Assembly: GCA_900554895.1 (NCBI GenBank)
Contig: USIX01000010.1
Location: forward strand, 1 to 27,350
Direction of reading: 5' to 3'
Origin: an uncultured Megamonas sp.
Lineage (GTDB): Bacteria > Bacillota > Negativicutes > Selenomonadales > Selenomonadaceae
Length of the DNA: 27,350 nt
Shown here: piece by piece, positions 7,103 through 16,499 of the stretch
Layout of the letters: every line of letters starts with the position of its first letter
Position numbering within the stretch: position 1 is the stretch's first letter
The notes under the pieces: generated by a model
What the model saw: the letters and a program-made list of their open reading frames with translations, nothing else
What the model was told of the DNA's origin: nothing
Database searches by the model: none
Translations under genes and position numbers: made by a program

Positions 7103-8242
7103 ATGATGAAATTAGCAAAAAATATTTGGGTCAGAGGCATAATTATCGTCATGGTTTTAGCGGCTGGAATATTATTCCTGCAATCGTATAATCAGGTGGA
7201 AAAACCGACTTTAATAAATACGGAAGGAAGAACTTTTGAAAAAGCTACAGTGGTAGAGATTTTAAAGGATAATTTACAGGAAGACGGCAGTCGTGTCGGC
7301 GACCAGGTCGTAATGCTTCAGATGGAAACGGGACCGCAGGCAGGAAAAATGGTGGAGGCAAACAGTCCGAACGGACTTTTATTTGGTACAGTGTGCAGAC
7401 CGGGGCTTGAAGTAATAACTATTTCCAGTGTAGTAGGGCAACTTGATGTAACAACTGTGTATAATGTCGACCGCTCTATGCCGATTTATATTTTTATCGG
7501 TACATTCCTTATTCTGCTTTGCGTAATCGGCGGCGAGAAAGGCGTGAAATCAGCAGTTGCACTGATTTTTAGCTTTGTCTGCTTCGTATTTTTATTTTTC
7601 CCGATGATTATGAAGGGAAATTCGCCGTTCTTTGCAGCAATTTTAACTTCCAGTATTGTTATAGCGGCTACTATCTGTCTTATTAATGGCTTTACCGTGA
7701 AGGCTCTGTCGGCGATTATTTCAACTTTTTTAGGACTTTTGACGGCAGGACTGGCAGCGGATATTTTCGGTTATTTCACATCTTTGTCGGGCTATAATGT
7801 ATCAAATATTGAAGCTCTTTTATTTGTCGGACAGAATACACTCATTGATGTAGGGCAGCTTTTGTTTGCCGGTGTGCTGTTTGCAAGTTTGGGAGCTGTA
7901 ATGGATATTGCTATGGATATTTCATCTGCTGTGCATGAAGTGCATCAGAAAAACCCGTCACTTACAAAGAAGGAACTGTTTAAAAGCGGCATGAATGTCG
8001 GCCGTGATGTTATGGGAACGATGGCGACGACTTTAATTCTGGCATTTTTCGGCGGTTCACTGGGTGTATGGGTACTTGACTATGTTTATGATTTACCGTA
8101 TTTGCAGCTGATAAATTCCAATTCCATCGGTATTGAAATCATGCAGGGAATATCGGGCAGTTTCGGCGTGATTTTTACAGTGCCGATTGTAGCGTTTTTC
8201 TCGGCATGGCTGCCGCATTATTTAGAGAAAAAAGTGCATTAA
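7103..8242 (+). CDS. YibE/F-family membrane protein
   Basis: A 379-residue protein with an N-terminal membrane anchor, an extracytoplasmic beta-rich segment (about 40-125) and about seven or eight further membrane helices. It carries the YibE/F family signature: FASLGAVMDIAMDISSAVHE, then SGMNVGRDVMGTMATTLILA and a C-terminal GSFGVIFTVPIVAFFSAWLP. Members are widespread in Firmicutes, and their transport or structural role is not established. The ATG at 7103 follows GAGGAG at 11 bp; the ATG directly after it (7106) is equally possible. The gene lies between the phosphatase terminator and the glycine riboswitch, with no clear terminator after it, so read-through into the riboswitch leader is possible. 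Confidence 0.88.
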   Translation: MMKLAKNIWVRGIIIVMVLAAGILFLQSYNQVEKPTLINTEGRTFEKATVVEILKDNLQEDGSRVGDQVVMLQMETGPQAGKMVEANSPNGLLFGTVCRPGLEVITISSVVGQLDVTTVYNVDRSMPIYIFIGTFLILLCVIGGEKGVKSAVALIFSFVCFVFLFFPMIMKGNSPFFAAILTSSIVIAATICLINGFTVKALSAIISTFLGLLTAGLAADIFGYFTSLSGYNVSNIEALLFVGQNTLIDVGQLLFAGVLFASLGAVMDIAMDISSAVHEVHQKNPSLTKKELFKSGMNVGRDVMGTMATTLILAFFGGSLGVWVLDYVYDLPYLQLINSNSIGIEIMQGISGSFGVIFTVPIVAFFSAWLPHYLEKKVH

Positions 8243-8246
8243 ATTA

Positions 8247-8275
8247 TTGCATAAAAATTAATTTAATGATATCAT
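8247..8275 (+). promoter_or_regulatory. Promoter of the glycine riboswitch operon
   Basis: A -35 TTGCAT (8247-8252) and a -10 TATCAT (8270-8275) are separated by 17 bp. The -10 is extended by TGA immediately upstream. This would start RNA near 8282, just ahead of the first aptamer. Confidence 0.6.
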
Positions 8276-8284
8276 AAACGTAGA

Positions 8285-8467
8285 TAATGTTCGGTTGAAG
8301 AATACGGGAGAGACCGCAAGGCGCCGAAGGTGAAAGAGGCACAAACTCTCAGGCAAAAGGACCGTATTTGGACGATACTCTGGAAAGCATTTTTTGCACC
8401 GAAGAAGTTAAATCTTTCAGGTTACAAAGACAGAGCGCATGAAATTTTATTTTCATGCGCTCTTTTT
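8285..8467 (+). promoter_or_regulatory. Tandem glycine riboswitch with intrinsic terminator
   Basis: Aptamer 1 spans about 8301-8368, with P1 AATACGG/CCGTATT and conserved blocks GGGAGAGACC, GGCGCCGAAGG and AACTCTCAGGCAAAAGGACC. Aptamer 2 spans about 8371-8435: ACTCTGGAAAGC, GCACCGAAG, TTTCAGGTTACAAAGACAGAG, with P1 CTCTG (8378-8382)/CAGAG (8431-8435). A terminator follows: AGAGCGCATGAAA (8432-8444) pairs with TTTCATGCGCTCT (8451-8463), then a T-run. The last four P1 bases are also the first four bases of the terminator stem, so glycine binding should stabilise P1, disrupt the terminator and turn on the operon. The downstream genes are exactly the expected glycine-catabolic set. This is a known class, recognised here from conserved motifs. 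Confidence 0.95.
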
Positions 8468-8505
8468 ATGTTTTTCAGACGCCTAAATACAAGGAGGCGT
8501 AAATA

Positions 8506-9750
8506 ATGAATTTATTGGAAACTTTAACAAATGTTGACCCGCAGGTACAAGAAGCAATCGATATGGAACTGAACAGACAACGCAATAAACTGGAAATGAT
8601 TGCTTCGGAAAATATTGTAAGCAGTGCTGTAATGCAGGCGCAGGGCAGTATTTTAACAAATAAGTATGCTGAAGGCTATCCGGGCAAACGTTATTACGGT
8701 GGTTGCGAATATGTGGATATTGTGGAACAGCTGGCAATCGACCGTGCCAAAGAACTGTTCGGTGCGCAGTATGCCAATGTTCAGCCCCATTCGGGAGCAC
8801 AGGCGAATACCGCTGTATTTTTTGCTCTTTTAAATCCCGGCGATACTATTTTGGGCATGAATTTAACGGACGGCGGACATTTGACGCACGGCAGTCCGGT
8901 TAATATTTCCGGTAAATATTTTAAAATTGTTCCGTACGGTGTAGACAAGGAAACGGAACGCATTGATTATGATAAGCTTGAAGAATTGGCAAGACAGCAT
9001 AAGCCGAAACTGATTATCGGCGGTGCAAGTGCATATTCCCGTATAATAGATTTTGAACGCATGGCACAGATAGCAAAATCGGTAGGGGCATATTTAATGG
9101 TGGATATGGCGCATATTGCAGGGCTTGTGGCGGCAGGACTTCATCCAAATCCTGTACCGTATGCTGACGTGGTGACGACGACAACGCATAAAACGCTTCG
9201 CGGTCCGCGCGGCGGTCTGATTTTATGCCGTGATGCCGAATTCGGCAAACAGTTTAATAAAGCTATTTTCCCGGGCATTCAGGGCGGCCCTTTAATGCAC
9301 ATCGTAGCAGCCAAAGCCGTTGCTTTTAAAGAAGCACTCAGCGATGAATTCAAAGCATATCAGCAGCAGGTTATTAAAAATGCTGCGGCATTGGCTGATG
9401 AACTGATGCAGAAAGGTTTCAGAATTGTATCGGGCGGCACGGATAATCATTTAATGCTTGTAGATTTGCGTTCTAAAAATATTACGGGTAAAGAAGCGCA
9501 GAATTTACTTGACGATATTGGTATAACAGCAAATAAAAATACAATTCCGTTTGAACCGCTCAGTCCGTTCGTAACAAGCGGTATACGTCTCGGCACGCCG
9601 GCACTTACGACGAGAGGTTTGAAAGAAACGGATATCCGCGAGGTTGCCGATATTATTGCTGATGTTATTGAAAATCGTAGCGATGAAGCGATAGTTGCTA
9701 AAGCAAAAGAAAAAGTGGCTGACATCTGCAAGAGATTTCCGCTTTATTAA
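8506..9750 (+). CDS. glyA: Serine hydroxymethyltransferase
   Basis: A 414-residue cytosolic PLP enzyme that interconverts serine and glycine, moving the C1 unit to tetrahydrofolate. Diagnostic blocks are [36 protein letters not shown] and the PLP site [14 protein letters not shown], in which the Schiff-base lysine is K229. Length is normal. The ATG at 8506 follows AAGGAGG. It is the first gene of the glycine riboswitch operon, so C1-tetrahydrofolate made by glycine cleavage can be joined to a second glycine to make serine. Placing glyA under an ON-type glycine riboswitch suggests glycine disposal rather than glycine synthesis. Confidence 0.97.
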   Translation: MNLLETLTNVDPQVQEAIDMELNRQRNKLEMIASENIVSSAVMQAQGSILTNKYAEGYPGKRYYGGCEYVDIVEQLAIDRAKELFGAQYANVQPHSGAQANTAVFFALLNPGDTILGMNLTDGGHLTHGSPVNISGKYFKIVPYGVDKETERIDYDKLEELARQHKPKLIIGGASAYSRIIDFERMAQIAKSVGAYLMVDMAHIAGLVAAGLHPNPVPYADVVTTTTHKTLRGPRGGLILCRDAEFGKQFNKAIFPGIQGGPLMHIVAAKAVAFKEALSDEFKAYQQQVIKNAAALADELMQKGFRIVSGGTDNHLMLVDLRSKNITGKEAQNLLDDIGITANKNTIPFEPLSPFVTSGIRLGTPALTTRGLKETDIREVADIIADVIENRSDEAIVAKAKEKVADICKRFPLY

Positions 9751-9772
9751 AAATAATAAATAAATTTAAAAG

Positions 9773-9825
9773 AAAGGAAAAACTATTAAAAATATTATAT
9801 AATATTTTTAGTAGTAGAAATAAAA
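9773..9825 (+). promoter_or_regulatory. gcvT translation initiation region with intervening palindrome
   Basis: The only good Shine-Dalgarno-like sequence before gcvT is AAAGGA at 9773-9778, 47 bp from the ATG. Between them lies a near-perfect palindrome at 9782-9815 (arms of 17 with one mismatch, centred at about 9798). If the RNA folds, the hairpin would bring AAAGGA to about 13 bases from the start codon. The 10 bases directly before the ATG (AGAAATAAAA) contain no strong site. Confidence 0.5.
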
Positions 9826-10911
9826 ATGGAATTATTAAGAACACCTTTATATGAAGAACATGTTAAATGCGGTGGCAAAATGGTACCGTTTGCCGGCTAT
9901 GAACTGCCGGTGCAGTACGGTACGGGAGTAATTAAGGAACATATGGCAGTTCGCAGTGCCTGCGGAATGTTTGACGTTTCACATATGGGCGAAATCATCT
10001 GTGAAGGCGAAGATGCGCTGGCTAATATTAATATGCTTCTTACGAACAACTATACGGATTTGCAGGACAATCATGCACGTTATAGTCCGATGTGCAACGA
10101 AAATGGCGGCATTGTTGACGATTTGATTGTATATAAAAAACAGGATAATAAATATTTTATTGTAGTGAATGCAGCCAATAAGGATAAAGATTTTAATTGG
10201 ATGAAAAATCATGCGTTCGGCAAGGTTGAATTTAAGAATGTATCGGCAGATTATGCGCAAATAGCGCTTCAGGGACCGAACAGTGAGGCTGTACTGGCAC
10301 ATTTGACAAAAGACATTCCGGAAAAATACTATACGTGTATTTTCGGAGCGAAGATAGATGATATTAACTGTATTATTTCCCGCACCGGCTATACGGGAGA
10401 GGACGGCTTTGAGATTTACGTGGAAAGCCGTTATGCTGCGGCAATCTGGAATTTGCTGTTGGAAAACGGCAAAGAAGAAGGATTAATTCCGTGCGGACTT
10501 GGAGCACGTGATACGCTTCGTCTGGAAGCTGCTATGCCGCTTTACGGTCATGAAATGAATGATGAAATTTCGCCAAAAGAAGCGGGACTGGGAATTTTCG
10601 TAAAAATGGATAAAGCTGATTTTATCGGCAAAAAGGCATTGGAAGAAAAAGGTGTACCGACAAGACGGCGTGTTGGACTTAAAGTTACAGGCAAAGGCAT
10701 TATCCGTGAAGCACAGGAAGTATTTGTCGGAGATAAAAAAATCGGTATAACGACTTCCGGTACGCATTGTCCGTATTTAAAACAGGCTGTAGCGCTGGCA
10801 ATTGTGGATACAAATTATAAAGATGTGGGTACGAAAGTTCAGGTAAATGTGCGTGGCCGCATGGTAGAGGCAGAGATTATTAAACTGCCGTTTTATAAAA
10901 GAAGTAAATAA
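9826..10911 (+). CDS. gcvT: Glycine cleavage system T protein (aminomethyltransferase)
   Basis: A 361-residue T protein that takes the aminomethyl group from lipoyl-H protein, transfers the C1 unit to tetrahydrofolate and releases ammonia. Family blocks seen are [12 protein letters not shown] near residue 22, [17 protein letters not shown] at about 43-58, [16 protein letters not shown] at about 185-200 and [20 protein letters not shown] at about 225-245. Full length. The ATG at 9826 matches the usual N-terminus ([12 protein letters not shown]). It lies 75 bp after glyA, the largest gap in the operon, and has an unusual initiation region. gcvH follows after 24 bp. Confidence 0.96.
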   Translation: MELLRTPLYEEHVKCGGKMVPFAGYELPVQYGTGVIKEHMAVRSACGMFDVSHMGEIICEGEDALANINMLLTNNYTDLQDNHARYSPMCNENGGIVDDLIVYKKQDNKYFIVVNAANKDKDFNWMKNHAFGKVEFKNVSADYAQIALQGPNSEAVLAHLTKDIPEKYYTCIFGAKIDDINCIISRTGYTGEDGFEIYVESRYAAAIWNLLLENGKEEGLIPCGLGARDTLRLEAAMPLYGHEMNDEISPKEAGLGIFVKMDKADFIGKKALEEKGVPTRRRVGLKVTGKGIIREAQEVFVGDKKIGITTSGTHCPYLKQAVALAIVDTNYKDVGTKVQVNVRGRMVEAEIIKLPFYKRSK

Positions 10912-10935
10912 TATGAATTTCAGGAGGATATGAAA

Positions 10936-11316
10936 ATGAATTTTCCAGAAGAATTAATGTATGTAAAATCACATGAATGGATTAAAAATAACGGAGACGG
11001 AACATATTTAATCGGTATTACGGATTATGCGCAGGATGCACTCGGTGATTTGGTATTTGTAAATCTGCCAGAAGAAGGCGACAGCGTGGAAAAAGGCGAA
11101 ACTTTTGCCGATGTAGAGTCTGTTAAAGCTGTTTCGGATGTATTTTCTCCTGTTACGGCCGTAATTGAAGCTGTAAACGAAGAACTGGCCGACGACCCGG
11201 CACAGATTAACAGCGACCCGTACGGTGCATGGTTTATTAAGGTTAATAATCTGACGGACCATGAAGAACTTTTGAGTGCTAAGGAATATGAAGAATTTGT
11301 AGCTACACTTGATTAA
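10936..11316 (+). CDS. gcvH: Glycine cleavage system H protein (lipoyl carrier)
   Basis: A 126-residue lipoyl carrier that shuttles the aminomethyl and reducing equivalents between the P, T and L proteins. The lipoylation site is in [16 protein letters not shown], with K64 as the modified lysine. The N-terminus YVKSHEWI and the C-terminal [10 protein letters not shown] are typical. AGGAGG sits at 10922-10927; an in-frame ATG at 10930 is only two bases away, so the ATG at 10936, eight bases away, is preferred. K64 must be lipoylated, and lplA downstream in the same operon is the obvious source. Confidence 0.96.
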   Translation: MNFPEELMYVKSHEWIKNNGDGTYLIGITDYAQDALGDLVFVNLPEEGDSVEKGETFADVESVKAVSDVFSPVTAVIEAVNEELADDPAQINSDPYGAWFIKVNNLTDHEELLSAKEYEEFVATLD

Positions 11317-11337
11317 TGCAAATCTTGAGGTGATGGC

Positions 11338-12651
11338 ATGGGAACTTATATACCAAACAGCGAACAGGAAAAACAGGAACTGTTGAATGCCTGCGGTTTT
11401 AAAGATTATGCAGCGATGTTCGCTGATATACCGGAAAGCGTATTTTTAAAAAATGGGCTTAATCTGCCAGAAGGTATGGCGGAGCTTGCCGTAAAACGCA
11501 AAATGGAAGATTTGGCCTGCCAAAATAAAGTTTATCGGCATATTTTCCGCGGTGCAGGTGCATATAATCATTATATTCCGTCTGCCGTGAAAGCGATTAC
11601 GAGTAAGGAAGAATTTATTACAGCATATACGCCGTATCAGGCCGAAATAAGCCAAGGAATTTTGCAGGCGGTATTTGAATTTCAGACAATGATTTGCGAA
11701 CTTACCGGCATGGATGTAGCCAATGCCTCTGTGTATGACGGAGCAACGGCAGCAGCAGAAGCGGTGGCAATGTGCCATGAAAGAAAACGCAAAAATACTG
11801 TTTATGTATCCGAAACGGTTAATCCTCAGGTTATAGAGGTAATAAAAACGTATTGTTTCGGCAAGGATATTGAAGTGAAAACCGTACCGTCCAAAGACGG
11901 CGTAACGGATATAGATGCACTAAAACAGATGATGGATAAGGAAGCCAGCTGTTTTTATCTACAGCAGCCGAACTATTACGGAAATATTGAAGAGGCTGAG
12001 GCTTTAGGCGAAGTAGCACACAATGTGAAAGCAAAATTCATTATGGGAATAAATCCGGTTGCCGCAGCTGTAATTCAGACTCCGGCAGAAGCAGGAGCCG
12101 ATATTGCCGTGGGAGAAGGACAGCCGCTCGGTCTTCCGCTCGGTTTCGGCGGACCGTATCTCGGTTTTATGGCAACTACGAATAAAATGATGCGCAAGCT
12201 GCCGGGCAGATTAGTCGGACAGACGGTTGACGTGGACGGTAAACGGGCATTCGTTTTGACGCTTCAGGCGCGTGAACAGCATATTCGCCGCGAAAAAGCC
12301 AGCTCTAATGTATGTTCCAATCAGCAGCTATGTGCATTGACTGCATCTGTTTATATGGCGACTATGGGAACGGACGGTTTGCAGGAAGTGGCAAAACAGT
12401 GCGTTGCAAAGGCGCATTATTTGGCAGCCAAATTGCAGGAAGCAGGCTTGAATTTAAAATATGATAAGGAATATTTCCATGAATTTGTAACTGTTTCCGC
12501 TAAAAAGTCACAGGATATCCTGAATAAGCTGAATGAAAACGGTATTTTAGGCGGACTTATGCTGAATGAACAGGAAATACTGTGGTGTGCAACGGAAATG
12601 AATACGAAAGAAGAAATTGACGCATTGGCGGCATTGGTGAAAGAGGTGTGA
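11338..12651 (+). CDS. gcvPA: Glycine dehydrogenase (decarboxylating) subunit 1
   Basis: A 437-residue N-terminal-half subunit of the split P protein found in Firmicutes, archaea and other lineages. Typical blocks are YIPNSEQEKQELL, FRGAGAYNHYIPSAVK, TAYTPYQAEISQGILQAVFE, DGATAAAEA and QPLGLPLGFGGPYLGFMA. It has the aminotransferase fold but lacks the PLP lysine, which is on subunit 2. The start follows TTGAGGTGATGGC with good spacing, 21 bp after gcvH. It forms a heterotetramer with GcvPB to decarboxylate glycine and load the aminomethyl group on GcvH. Confidence 0.96.
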   Translation: MGTYIPNSEQEKQELLNACGFKDYAAMFADIPESVFLKNGLNLPEGMAELAVKRKMEDLACQNKVYRHIFRGAGAYNHYIPSAVKAITSKEEFITAYTPYQAEISQGILQAVFEFQTMICELTGMDVANASVYDGATAAAEAVAMCHERKRKNTVYVSETVNPQVIEVIKTYCFGKDIEVKTVPSKDGVTDIDALKQMMDKEASCFYLQQPNYYGNIEEAEALGEVAHNVKAKFIMGINPVAAAVIQTPAEAGADIAVGEGQPLGLPLGFGGPYLGFMATTNKMMRKLPGRLVGQTVDVDGKRAFVLTLQAREQHIRREKASSNVCSNQQLCALTASVYMATMGTDGLQEVAKQCVAKAHYLAAKLQEAGLNLKYDKEYFHEFVTVSAKKSQDILNKLNENGILGGLMLNEQEILWCATEMNTKEEIDALAALVKEV

Positions 12652-12653
12652 AT

Positions 12654-14090
12654 ATGGAACTGATTTTTGAAAAGAGTACGAAAGGCCATAAATGTACAAT
12701 ATTACCACCTTGCGACGTGCCGACAGTAGAAATTAAATCTAAACGCGGCATTGCACTGAATTTGCCTGAGCTGTCGGAAAATGAATTGAGCCGTCATTAT
12801 ACAGAACTTGCGGAAAATACGCACGGTGTGAATAACGGTTTTTATCCGCTCGGTTCGTGCACGATGAAATACAATCCGAAAATAGATGAAGAAGTAGCAG
12901 GTCTTGCAGGTTTCAGAGATATTCATCCGCTTCAGCCGGAAGAAAGCGTGCAGGGCGCTTTAAAAGTAATATCTTTAGCAAACGAATACTTGAACGAAAT
13001 CACAGGTATGGATGCAATGACATTTCAGCCGGCAGCAGGTGCGCACGGTGAATTTTCCGGACTTTTACTGATTAAAGCATATCATAGAAGCCGCAATGAT
13101 GATAAACGCAAAAAGATAATTGTGCCGGACTCGGCTCACGGTACTAATCCGGCAAGTGCGGCTATGGCTGATTATGAAGTCGTATCCATTCCGTCATCAG
13201 CTGACGGCTGCGTCGATTTGGAAGCCCTGAAAGCCGTACTTGATGATGAAGTGGCGGGACTTATGCTCACTAATCCGAATACGGTCGGCATTTTTGATAA
13301 AAATATTCTGGAGATAACGCGTCTTGTACATGAAGCCGGCGGTCTGTGCTATTACGACGGTGCAAACCTGAATGCTGTAATGGGCTGGGTTCGTCCGGGC
13401 GATATGGGATTTGATGTTGTTCATCTCAATCTGCACAAAACTTTTGCCACACCGCATGGCGGCGGCGGGCCGGGTAGCGGTCCTATCGGCTGTAAAAAAT
13501 TCTTAGCTGAATTTCTGCCGGGTTATAAAGTGACGGAGCAGAATGAAAAATTGTCGCTGCAGCGTTATGAACAATCCTACGGTATGGTTAAAGAGTTCTA
13601 CGGTCATTTTCTGGTGGTCCTGAAAGCGTTGACTTATATTATGACGTTGGGAAAAGAAGGCATACGCGATGCCTCGGCCAATGCTGTACTTAATGCCAAT
13701 TATATGAAACAGCAGCTTAGTGATACTTTCGATATGGCATATGACGGTATTTGTATGCACGAATTTGTTATGACGCTGGAAAAACTGAAACATGAATACA
13801 ATGTTTCAGCACTTGATGTGGCGAAAGCCATGCTTGATTACGGCATGCATCCGCCGACAATGTACTTCCCGCTTATTGTGCATGAAGCTTTAATGGTGGA
13901 ACCGACGGAAACCGAAAGTAAAATGGAACTTGATAAGGCAGTTGCTATTTATAAGGAAATTTATCAGACAGCCGTAAATACGCCGGAAATAATGCATGAT
14001 ATGCCGATGAATACAGCGGTCCGCAGACTGGATGAAGTTTTAGCGGCGCGTAAACCTGTTTTACGTTATGAGTTTGCCGATGATAAATAA
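12654..14090 (+). CDS. gcvPB: Glycine dehydrogenase (decarboxylating) subunit 2
   Basis: A 478-residue PLP-carrying half of glycine decarboxylase. It has GFYPLGSCTMKYNPK, FQPAAGAHGE, DSAHGTNPASAAM and the cofactor site NLHKTFATPHGGGGPGSGP, with K262 as the Schiff-base lysine. The ATG at 12654 is preferred because GAGGTG at 12643-12648 lies five bases upstream; an in-frame GTG at 12648 overlaps the gcvPA stop and would give two extra residues. The near-contact with gcvPA suggests translational coupling, which fits the 1:1 complex. The C-terminus overlaps the start of lplA. Confidence 0.96.
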   Translation: MELIFEKSTKGHKCTILPPCDVPTVEIKSKRGIALNLPELSENELSRHYTELAENTHGVNNGFYPLGSCTMKYNPKIDEEVAGLAGFRDIHPLQPEESVQGALKVISLANEYLNEITGMDAMTFQPAAGAHGEFSGLLLIKAYHRSRNDDKRKKIIVPDSAHGTNPASAAMADYEVVSIPSSADGCVDLEALKAVLDDEVAGLMLTNPNTVGIFDKNILEITRLVHEAGGLCYYDGANLNAVMGWVRPGDMGFDVVHLNLHKTFATPHGGGGPGSGPIGCKKFLAEFLPGYKVTEQNEKLSLQRYEQSYGMVKEFYGHFLVVLKALTYIMTLGKEGIRDASANAVLNANYMKQQLSDTFDMAYDGICMHEFVMTLEKLKHEYNVSALDVAKAMLDYGMHPPTMYFPLIVHEALMVEPTETESKMELDKAVAIYKEIYQTAVNTPEIMHDMPMNTAVRRLDEVLAARKPVLRYEFADDK

Positions 14091-15072
14091 GATAAAAATT
14101 TACGATAACGCTTCGTTAAATCCTTATCATAATTTAGCGGTAGAAGAATATCTGATGATGCGTGCAGGCGATAGTGAATTGATTGTTTATCTGTGGCAGA
14201 ATGAACATACAATTGTCATAGGACGTAATCAGAATGTGTGGCAGGAATGCAAAGTCAGCGAGTTTACAAAGGACGGCGGCAGAATTGTCCGCCGTCTTTC
14301 CGGTGGCGGGGCTGTATATCATGATTTAGGCAATCTGAATTTTACTTTTTGCGTGAAAAAGGCAGATTATGATGTAGATAAACAGTTGGAAGTAATACTT
14401 ACGGCAGTACAGCTGTTGGGCATAAATGCACGAAAGACAGGAAGAAATGATATTACCATTGAAGGAAGAAAATTTTCCGGCAATGCTTTTTATAGGACAG
14501 GACAATACTGCTATCACCACGGAACACTGCTTTTGGATGCTGATACGGAAAAAATGGTGCAGTATCTCAATGTGGATACGGCCAAACTGCAATCTAAAGG
14601 AGTGTCGTCCGTTAAGGCGAGAGTTACGAATTTAAAAAATTATTGTGCAGATATAAATCGAAGATTAATTACAGAAAAGATAAAAACTGCTTTAAAAAAT
14701 GTATATGAATGCGATATAGGGATAATAAAAGATACGGATTTGAATGAGAATGAAATAATACGACTGGAAAACAAATTCAGTGACTGGAATTGGATTTTCG
14801 GCAGAAAAATACCGTTTACCAATCAAATCAGCCGCAGATTTGTCTGGGGCAATATGGATATCCATATTGTCGTAGATGAAGGAAGGATACGGGATATAGA
14901 AATTTATTCCGATATGCTGGAACAGGATTTCATTCCGAAAATGAAAGATATATTGAAAAACTGCCGTTACGATAAAAATATAATTGCAGAAAAAATGATA
15001 ATGATGCAGGAAGGATATTTATCGCAACAGCAAATGCAGGATATAATTGAATTAATAAAGGAAAAATTATAA
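14080..15072 (+). CDS. lplA: Lipoate-protein ligase A
   Basis: A 330-residue ligase that activates free lipoate with ATP and attaches it to the GcvH lysine. It has NPYHNLAVEEYLMMR, the lipoate-binding RRLSGGGAVYHDLGNLNF, the catalytic-lysine region EGRKFSGNAFY and a C-terminal accessory domain (about 245-330), so it is a full-length LplA rather than a LipB-type octanoyltransferase. Two starts are possible, ATG 14068 and ATG 14080. Neither has a strong ribosome site, and both overlap the gcvPB end, so initiation is probably by translational coupling. The 14080 start gives the usual N-terminus. Its presence suggests the cell relies on scavenged lipoate to run this pathway; no lipA or lipB is in the window. 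Confidence 0.93.
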   Translation: MINKIKIYDNASLNPYHNLAVEEYLMMRAGDSELIVYLWQNEHTIVIGRNQNVWQECKVSEFTKDGGRIVRRLSGGGAVYHDLGNLNFTFCVKKADYDVDKQLEVILTAVQLLGINARKTGRNDITIEGRKFSGNAFYRTGQYCYHHGTLLLDADTEKMVQYLNVDTAKLQSKGVSSVKARVTNLKNYCADINRRLITEKIKTALKNVYECDIGIIKDTDLNENEIIRLENKFSDWNWIFGRKIPFTNQISRRFVWGNMDIHIVVDEGRIRDIEIYSDMLEQDFIPKMKDILKNCRYDKNIIAEKMIMMQEGYLSQQQMQDIIELIKEKL

Positions 15073-15086
15073 GCAGGGGGTGCAAG

Positions 15087-16445
15087 ATGGAAAAGTTTGA
15101 TTTGGCAATTATCGGTGCAGGTCCGGGCGGATACGAAGCGGCGGATTTTGCGGCAAGACACGGTTTGAAAACCGTTCTGATTGAAAAAAGCAATCTTGGC
15201 GGTACGTGTTTAAATAGCGGATGTATACCGACGAAAACACTTCTGCATACGGCTGATTTGTATCATGAAGTTAAAACTCAGGCGGAGAAAATCGGTTTGA
15301 GTTATGATGAATTTTCTTTTGATATGACGAAAATGCAAGAACGCAAAGAAGATGTTTTAAATACACTGCGTGAAGGTATTGCTAAACTCATGAAAATGCG
15401 CAAGATAACTGTACTGAAGGGTACAGCTGCAATCATCGGCAAACATGAAATCAGCGTAGCGAGTGAAACTGAAACACAAGTTATTGAAGCAGATAAAATT
15501 CTCATTACGACAGGTTCTGTGCCAGCAGTACCGCCGATTGAAGGCGCACAGCTTGCCGTGACGAGTGATGAGCTTTTAAACAGTGATAAAGCATATGATG
15601 AATTAATTATTATCGGCGGCGGTGTTATCGGTATTGAATTTGCGTCATTGTACACGGCACTGGGAAAAAAAGTAACCATTATTGAAGCACTTGACAGAAT
15701 TTTAGCGAATATGGATAAAGAATTTGCTCAGAGCCTTAAAATGCTGCTGACAAAACAGGGGGCTCAAATTCATGTAAAATCCATGGTAACGAAAATTGAA
15801 CAGCAAGACGGCAGATACATCTGCCATTATACGGAAAAGGATAAAGAATATACAGTGCAGGCTGACTGTGTTTTAATGGCAGTGGGACGCCGTCCATACA
15901 GCGCAGGTTTATTCGGCGAAGGCTTCATGGTAGAGACTGACAGAGGTAAAATTAAAGTAAATGAATTTTATCAGACTTCAATGAATAATATTTATGCGGC
16001 GGGCGATGTGATTGGCGGTATTCAGCTGGCACACACGGCAACGGCTGAAGCGATTAATGCTGTATGTCATATGTTGGGCAGACAGCCGGCTTATGATACG
16101 GCTTTAATTCCAAGCTGTGTATATACAAGTCCGGAGATTGCCAGCGTCGGCATGACCGCTGATGAAGCGAAAAAGCTCGGCAAAAAGGTAATTACGCTGA
16201 AATATGCAATGGGAGCAAACGGCAAGACAGTACTTTCCCTGCAGGAACGCAGTTTTATAAAAGTGATTGCCGAACCGGAAACGGAAAAAATTCTCGGAGC
16301 ACAGCTCATGTGTGCAAGAGCAACCGATATGATAAGTCAGTTTACGCAGGCGATTGCCAATAATCTGACGCTTAAAGATATGGGCAAAGTGATTTATCCG
16401 CACCCGACATTCAGCGAAGCAATCGGCAAAACAGTTGAACAGTAA
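15087..16445 (+). CDS. lpdA: Dihydrolipoamide dehydrogenase (L protein)
   Basis: A 452-residue FAD flavoenzyme that reoxidises dihydrolipoyl-GcvH and passes electrons to NAD+. It shows the FAD Rossmann motif IGAGPGGYEAADFAA (residues 9-23), the redox disulfide GGTCLNSGCIPTK (C41, C46), the NAD motif IIGGGVIGIEFASLY at about 173, the second FAD motif IYAAGDVIGG and the active-site pair HPTFSEA (H439, E444). AGCAGGGGGTG precedes the ATG, 14 bp after lplA. It is the last gene of the operon and is followed by a strong terminator. As the only L protein here, it may serve glycine cleavage specifically. Confidence 0.95.
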   Translation: MEKFDLAIIGAGPGGYEAADFAARHGLKTVLIEKSNLGGTCLNSGCIPTKTLLHTADLYHEVKTQAEKIGLSYDEFSFDMTKMQERKEDVLNTLREGIAKLMKMRKITVLKGTAAIIGKHEISVASETETQVIEADKILITTGSVPAVPPIEGAQLAVTSDELLNSDKAYDELIIIGGGVIGIEFASLYTALGKKVTIIEALDRILANMDKEFAQSLKMLLTKQGAQIHVKSMVTKIEQQDGRYICHYTEKDKEYTVQADCVLMAVGRRPYSAGLFGEGFMVETDRGKIKVNEFYQTSMNNIYAAGDVIGGIQLAHTATAEAINAVCHMLGRQPAYDTALIPSCVYTSPEIASVGMTADEAKKLGKKVITLKYAMGANGKTVLSLQERSFIKVIAEPETEKILGAQLMCARATDMISQFTQAIANNLTLKDMGKVIYPHPTFSEAIGKTVEQ

Positions 16446-16447
16446 AT

Positions 16448-16488
16448 AAAAAGACTATGACAGAAGATTTTTGTCATAGTCTTTTTTT
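16448..16488 (+). terminator. Terminator of the glycine cleavage operon
   Basis: A 15-bp stem AAAAAGACTATGACA (16448-16462) pairs with TGTCATAGTCTTTTT (16472-16486), with a nine-base loop and a T-run, directly after the lpdA stop. Confidence 0.9.
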
Positions 16489-16499
16489 GAAAGATAAAT

